From positions 5,467,710 to 5,531,709 of the forward strand of contig NC_050473.1 of the NCBI RefSeq assembly GCF_013373865.1: a DNA stretch of 64,000 nt, given 5' to 3'. Below, one piece after another: positions 62,006-64,000 of the stretch. The position numbers and the translations under genes are program-made. Each line of letters opens with the position of its first letter. Within the stretch, counting starts at the first letter, position 1. The notes below the pieces were generated by a model. That model searched no databases, had not been told where the DNA came from, and saw nothing but the letters and a program-made list of their open reading frames with translations. This stretch comes from Monomorium pharaonis (lineage: Eukaryota; Arthropoda; Insecta; Hymenoptera; Formicidae).

Positions 62006-62351
62006 GTACGAGGCACGTTTCTTTCATTGTATCTTATAATCGTTAATTATGCCGTCATCATCATACATTTTACATTTAGAAAACACCTCGTAAAATTCCA
62101 GACGCTCGTTTTTGCTTCACCTAAGGTCAGGCCCGAACTCCGGCAAACGAGCGCGAGTAAACACGAACGACTCGCCTCGACGAGTTCGTTCGTTCTGGAC
62201 TACTCTGGATTTAGCTTCGAGCGCGCGCTCGTTGATACAGACGAATAGTTAATTACCCACCCCCCCTTTTTTTTTTTAACATAATCACGGTCACGTAACG
62301 AGCAACGCGGGTAGGCGGAGGGAGGAAGGGTTGGGGGGAAGAGAGAGACAG

Positions 62352-62681
62352 ATGATCCGGAGGCGCGTCACGACGACGAATCGGAAAAGCCGCGGCCTTG
62401 TGGCATACGCGGCACTGTGTATTATCGTTTGCGTCACAATATTTTCTCGTCAGCCGGCGCGAATGCAAAAGCACAGGAACGAGCTTCGAGTGTCTTTGTG
62501 CCCCTGCCGAACAGCTGGTTTCTCGCGCGCGCGGTCGTCAATGTGCGCGACGCATTGCGCACGGAGTGTTTGCTCGTGTTCCGTCGCACACTATTACCGG
62601 CCACTACATTTATTTAGCAGCGTCGCACTGCTCGTCTCTCGCACGACACAATCGTCGTCGTCGTCGTCGTCGTCGTCGTAG
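62352..62681 (+). other. Unassigned open frame with a possible membrane anchor
   Basis: From ATG 62352 the frame begins MIRRRVTTTNRKSRG, followed by LVAYAALCIIVCVTIF (a 16-residue hydrophobic stretch) and a basic SRQPARMQKHRNE, which resembles a type II membrane anchor. It then becomes Cys/Ser/Arg-rich and ends in poly-Ser from the (CGT)n repeat. The start context is poor (C at -3), and two other frames are open over the same DNA. Probably chance, but a first exon cannot be excluded. Confidence 0.15.
62652..62680. repeat. (CGT)n trinucleotide microsatellite
   Basis: About nine CGT units. Confidence 0.97.
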
Positions 62682-63035
62682 ATTAAAACACCTGCCCATA
62701 TTCCGAATAACACATCGATTACCACTTCCCGTTCGATCGCGTCACCTCGATTAAGCCGCGCGACGTTCCACTTCTGATTCGAGTATGTGTGTATTAAATT
62801 TAGTTGAAGGCTTTATTGACAAATCGTTTAGCAATGCAGATACCGAGGAGTTTCGATAAATCGGTGTCGCGGGGAGGATCTAACAAGTGTCGCGATTACT
62901 TCGGCGTCGCCGCACAGGGAAAACGGTATCGAGCATTAGCGTCAAATTCAAACTATTTAACAATCGTCGTTTTACGTAAGAAATTATAGTCTAGCTTATA
63001 TATGAAATAATAATTACGCGTACACAATTTTATCT

Positions 63036-63250
63036 TCTTCAAAGAATTTGATTATCTTATTATATTTCAGCAAAATTCTAATTCTTGGTTTGAAAATATT
63101 ATTTTTTTATCTGATATTTGTCTTTTCTACTCATGAAAATTATTATTGAATAATTATATTTTTCTTGGAAAAACGATACTATTTTTTTTTTTATGTAAGC
63201 AAATTATGTGCGTTTCAATATTTAATATTTTGTAAATAAAAATATTCTCT
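63036..63250 (+). repeat. Dispersed AT-rich repeat, family VI copy c
   Basis: 'aaagaatttgattatctta', 'tttcagcaaaattctaattc', 'ttggttt', 'tcatgaaaattattattgaa', 'atgtaagcaaattatg' and 'aataaaaatatt' occur in the same order as in 5515-5760 and 40895-41300. Confidence 0.55.
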
Positions 63251-63270
63251 TCTCTTTTTTATAATACACA

Positions 63271-64000
63271 GGAAAGAATTAATATTGGACTAATTATTGT
63301 CTCGTAAGAATAAAATCTTTAAAAAATTTTTGAAAATTTTTATTTTAAACAGAATTCGGTCATATTAAAGAAGTTGGGTATTGGCTCGATAGCAATTTTC
63401 ACAAGTTGAGAGGAAAAATGAGATGGAAAATAACAATATATTTTTAAATAAAAAAATTGCAGTTCCTAATATTGATAATATTGAACGATTATTTTATACT
63501 TTCTAGATGATTTTAATGTTGCCATAAAAATACGTTTTGCTTAAACTAAAAATTGTCAAACTCTTTAAAGAAAGCTTTACATTTCTTGCTTGTACATGTG
63601 GCAATGGCTGTTGACTTGATGCTAATTTTGTTCCTGTATACGTTTATTTCAAGAGCTTCGACGAAAAATTTGTAACTTTTGCGTATCGCTCGTTCTCCTC
63701 GTTCCCTCAAGGACTCTGATAAACATCTAAGATTCGATGACGGGAATAACGTGATTATTCAGGAGTGTACCGTTTTGGCAATCGATATAAATCTTTCGGA
63801 GTCTTCGATTTCTTCTTCTTTTTTCTTTTTTTCCCCGTTAAATCGAGATCGCGCAGCCGGTGGCATCTCGACTAGTTTTCGCGTACGTGATTTACGTTTC
63901 GGGGAATTATTTGAATATTATTATAGCCATACGCATACACGCATGTGTTGTACGTACGCACACGTGTGCGGCGGACGGTAGTCGAGGCCAATCGATGTCC
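63271..64000. other. No gene seen at window end
   Basis: AT-rich to 63640, GC-balanced to the end. The 100-codon frame at 63679-63981 has no recognised motif and starts at a non-ATG codon. Confidence 0.5.

Overview
This window looks like nuclear DNA of an insect, most likely an aculeate hymenopteran and perhaps an ant. The evidence is indirect. Very AT-rich stretches alternate with CpG-rich blocks. There are many long (CT)n/(GA)n microsatellites, a decayed mariner element, and several families of short palindromic (MITE-like) repeats. There is no bacterial-style gene packing, no operon, no rRNA, no convincing tRNA and no CRISPR array. No open reading frame above 100 codons can be assigned to a known cellular protein family, and the longest ones are microsatellite translations.

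The simplest reading is a long intronic or intergenic landscape, possibly the 5' part of one large plus-strand gene with several alternative first exons. Candidate exon pieces, all on the + strand, are: a 60-base exon-like segment at 35455-35514, flanked by good acceptor and donor signals, with a possible untranslated leader exon at 34312-34399; a start-codon exon at 49032-49109 ending at GTGAGT; and a GC-rich promoter-like block at about 54200-55300 with a possible start-codon exon at 55145-55260 ending at GTACGT. The common downstream exons would lie outside the window. This is inference; no gene name can be given.

Layout: 1-12.6 kb is AT/GC mosaic with (CT)n arrays, one very clear 114-bp palindromic element (6081-6194) and a perfect 20-bp palindrome (10071-10090). 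At 12.8-13.1 kb there is a possible decayed minus-strand coding relic. From 13.1 to 22.9 kb no gene is supportable. 22.9-24.5 kb holds a giant purine array of about 1.4 kb that folds back into a polypyrimidine arm. 25.5-26.2 kb is a mariner transposase pseudogene. 26.2-34.2 kb is mostly anonymous, with one palindromic element and two unassigned ORFs. 34.3-35.5 kb has the exon candidates. 36.1-37.5 kb has a 192-bp tandem repeat next to a 107-codon acidic ORF. 38-47 kb is anonymous with dispersed repeat copies. 47.8-50 kb and 53.4-56.5 kb are the two strongest CpG-rich, promoter-like blocks. 52.2-52.6 kb carries a direct duplication, and 56.5-62 kb is a cluster of palindromic repeats.

The best 'hidden' structure is the set of at least five dispersed repeat families (called I, II, III, V and VI here, plus a weaker IV), most of which are near-palindromes of 110-230 bp with no coding capacity. 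They were recognised only by comparing sequences within this window, so boundaries are approximate and their novelty has not been tested.
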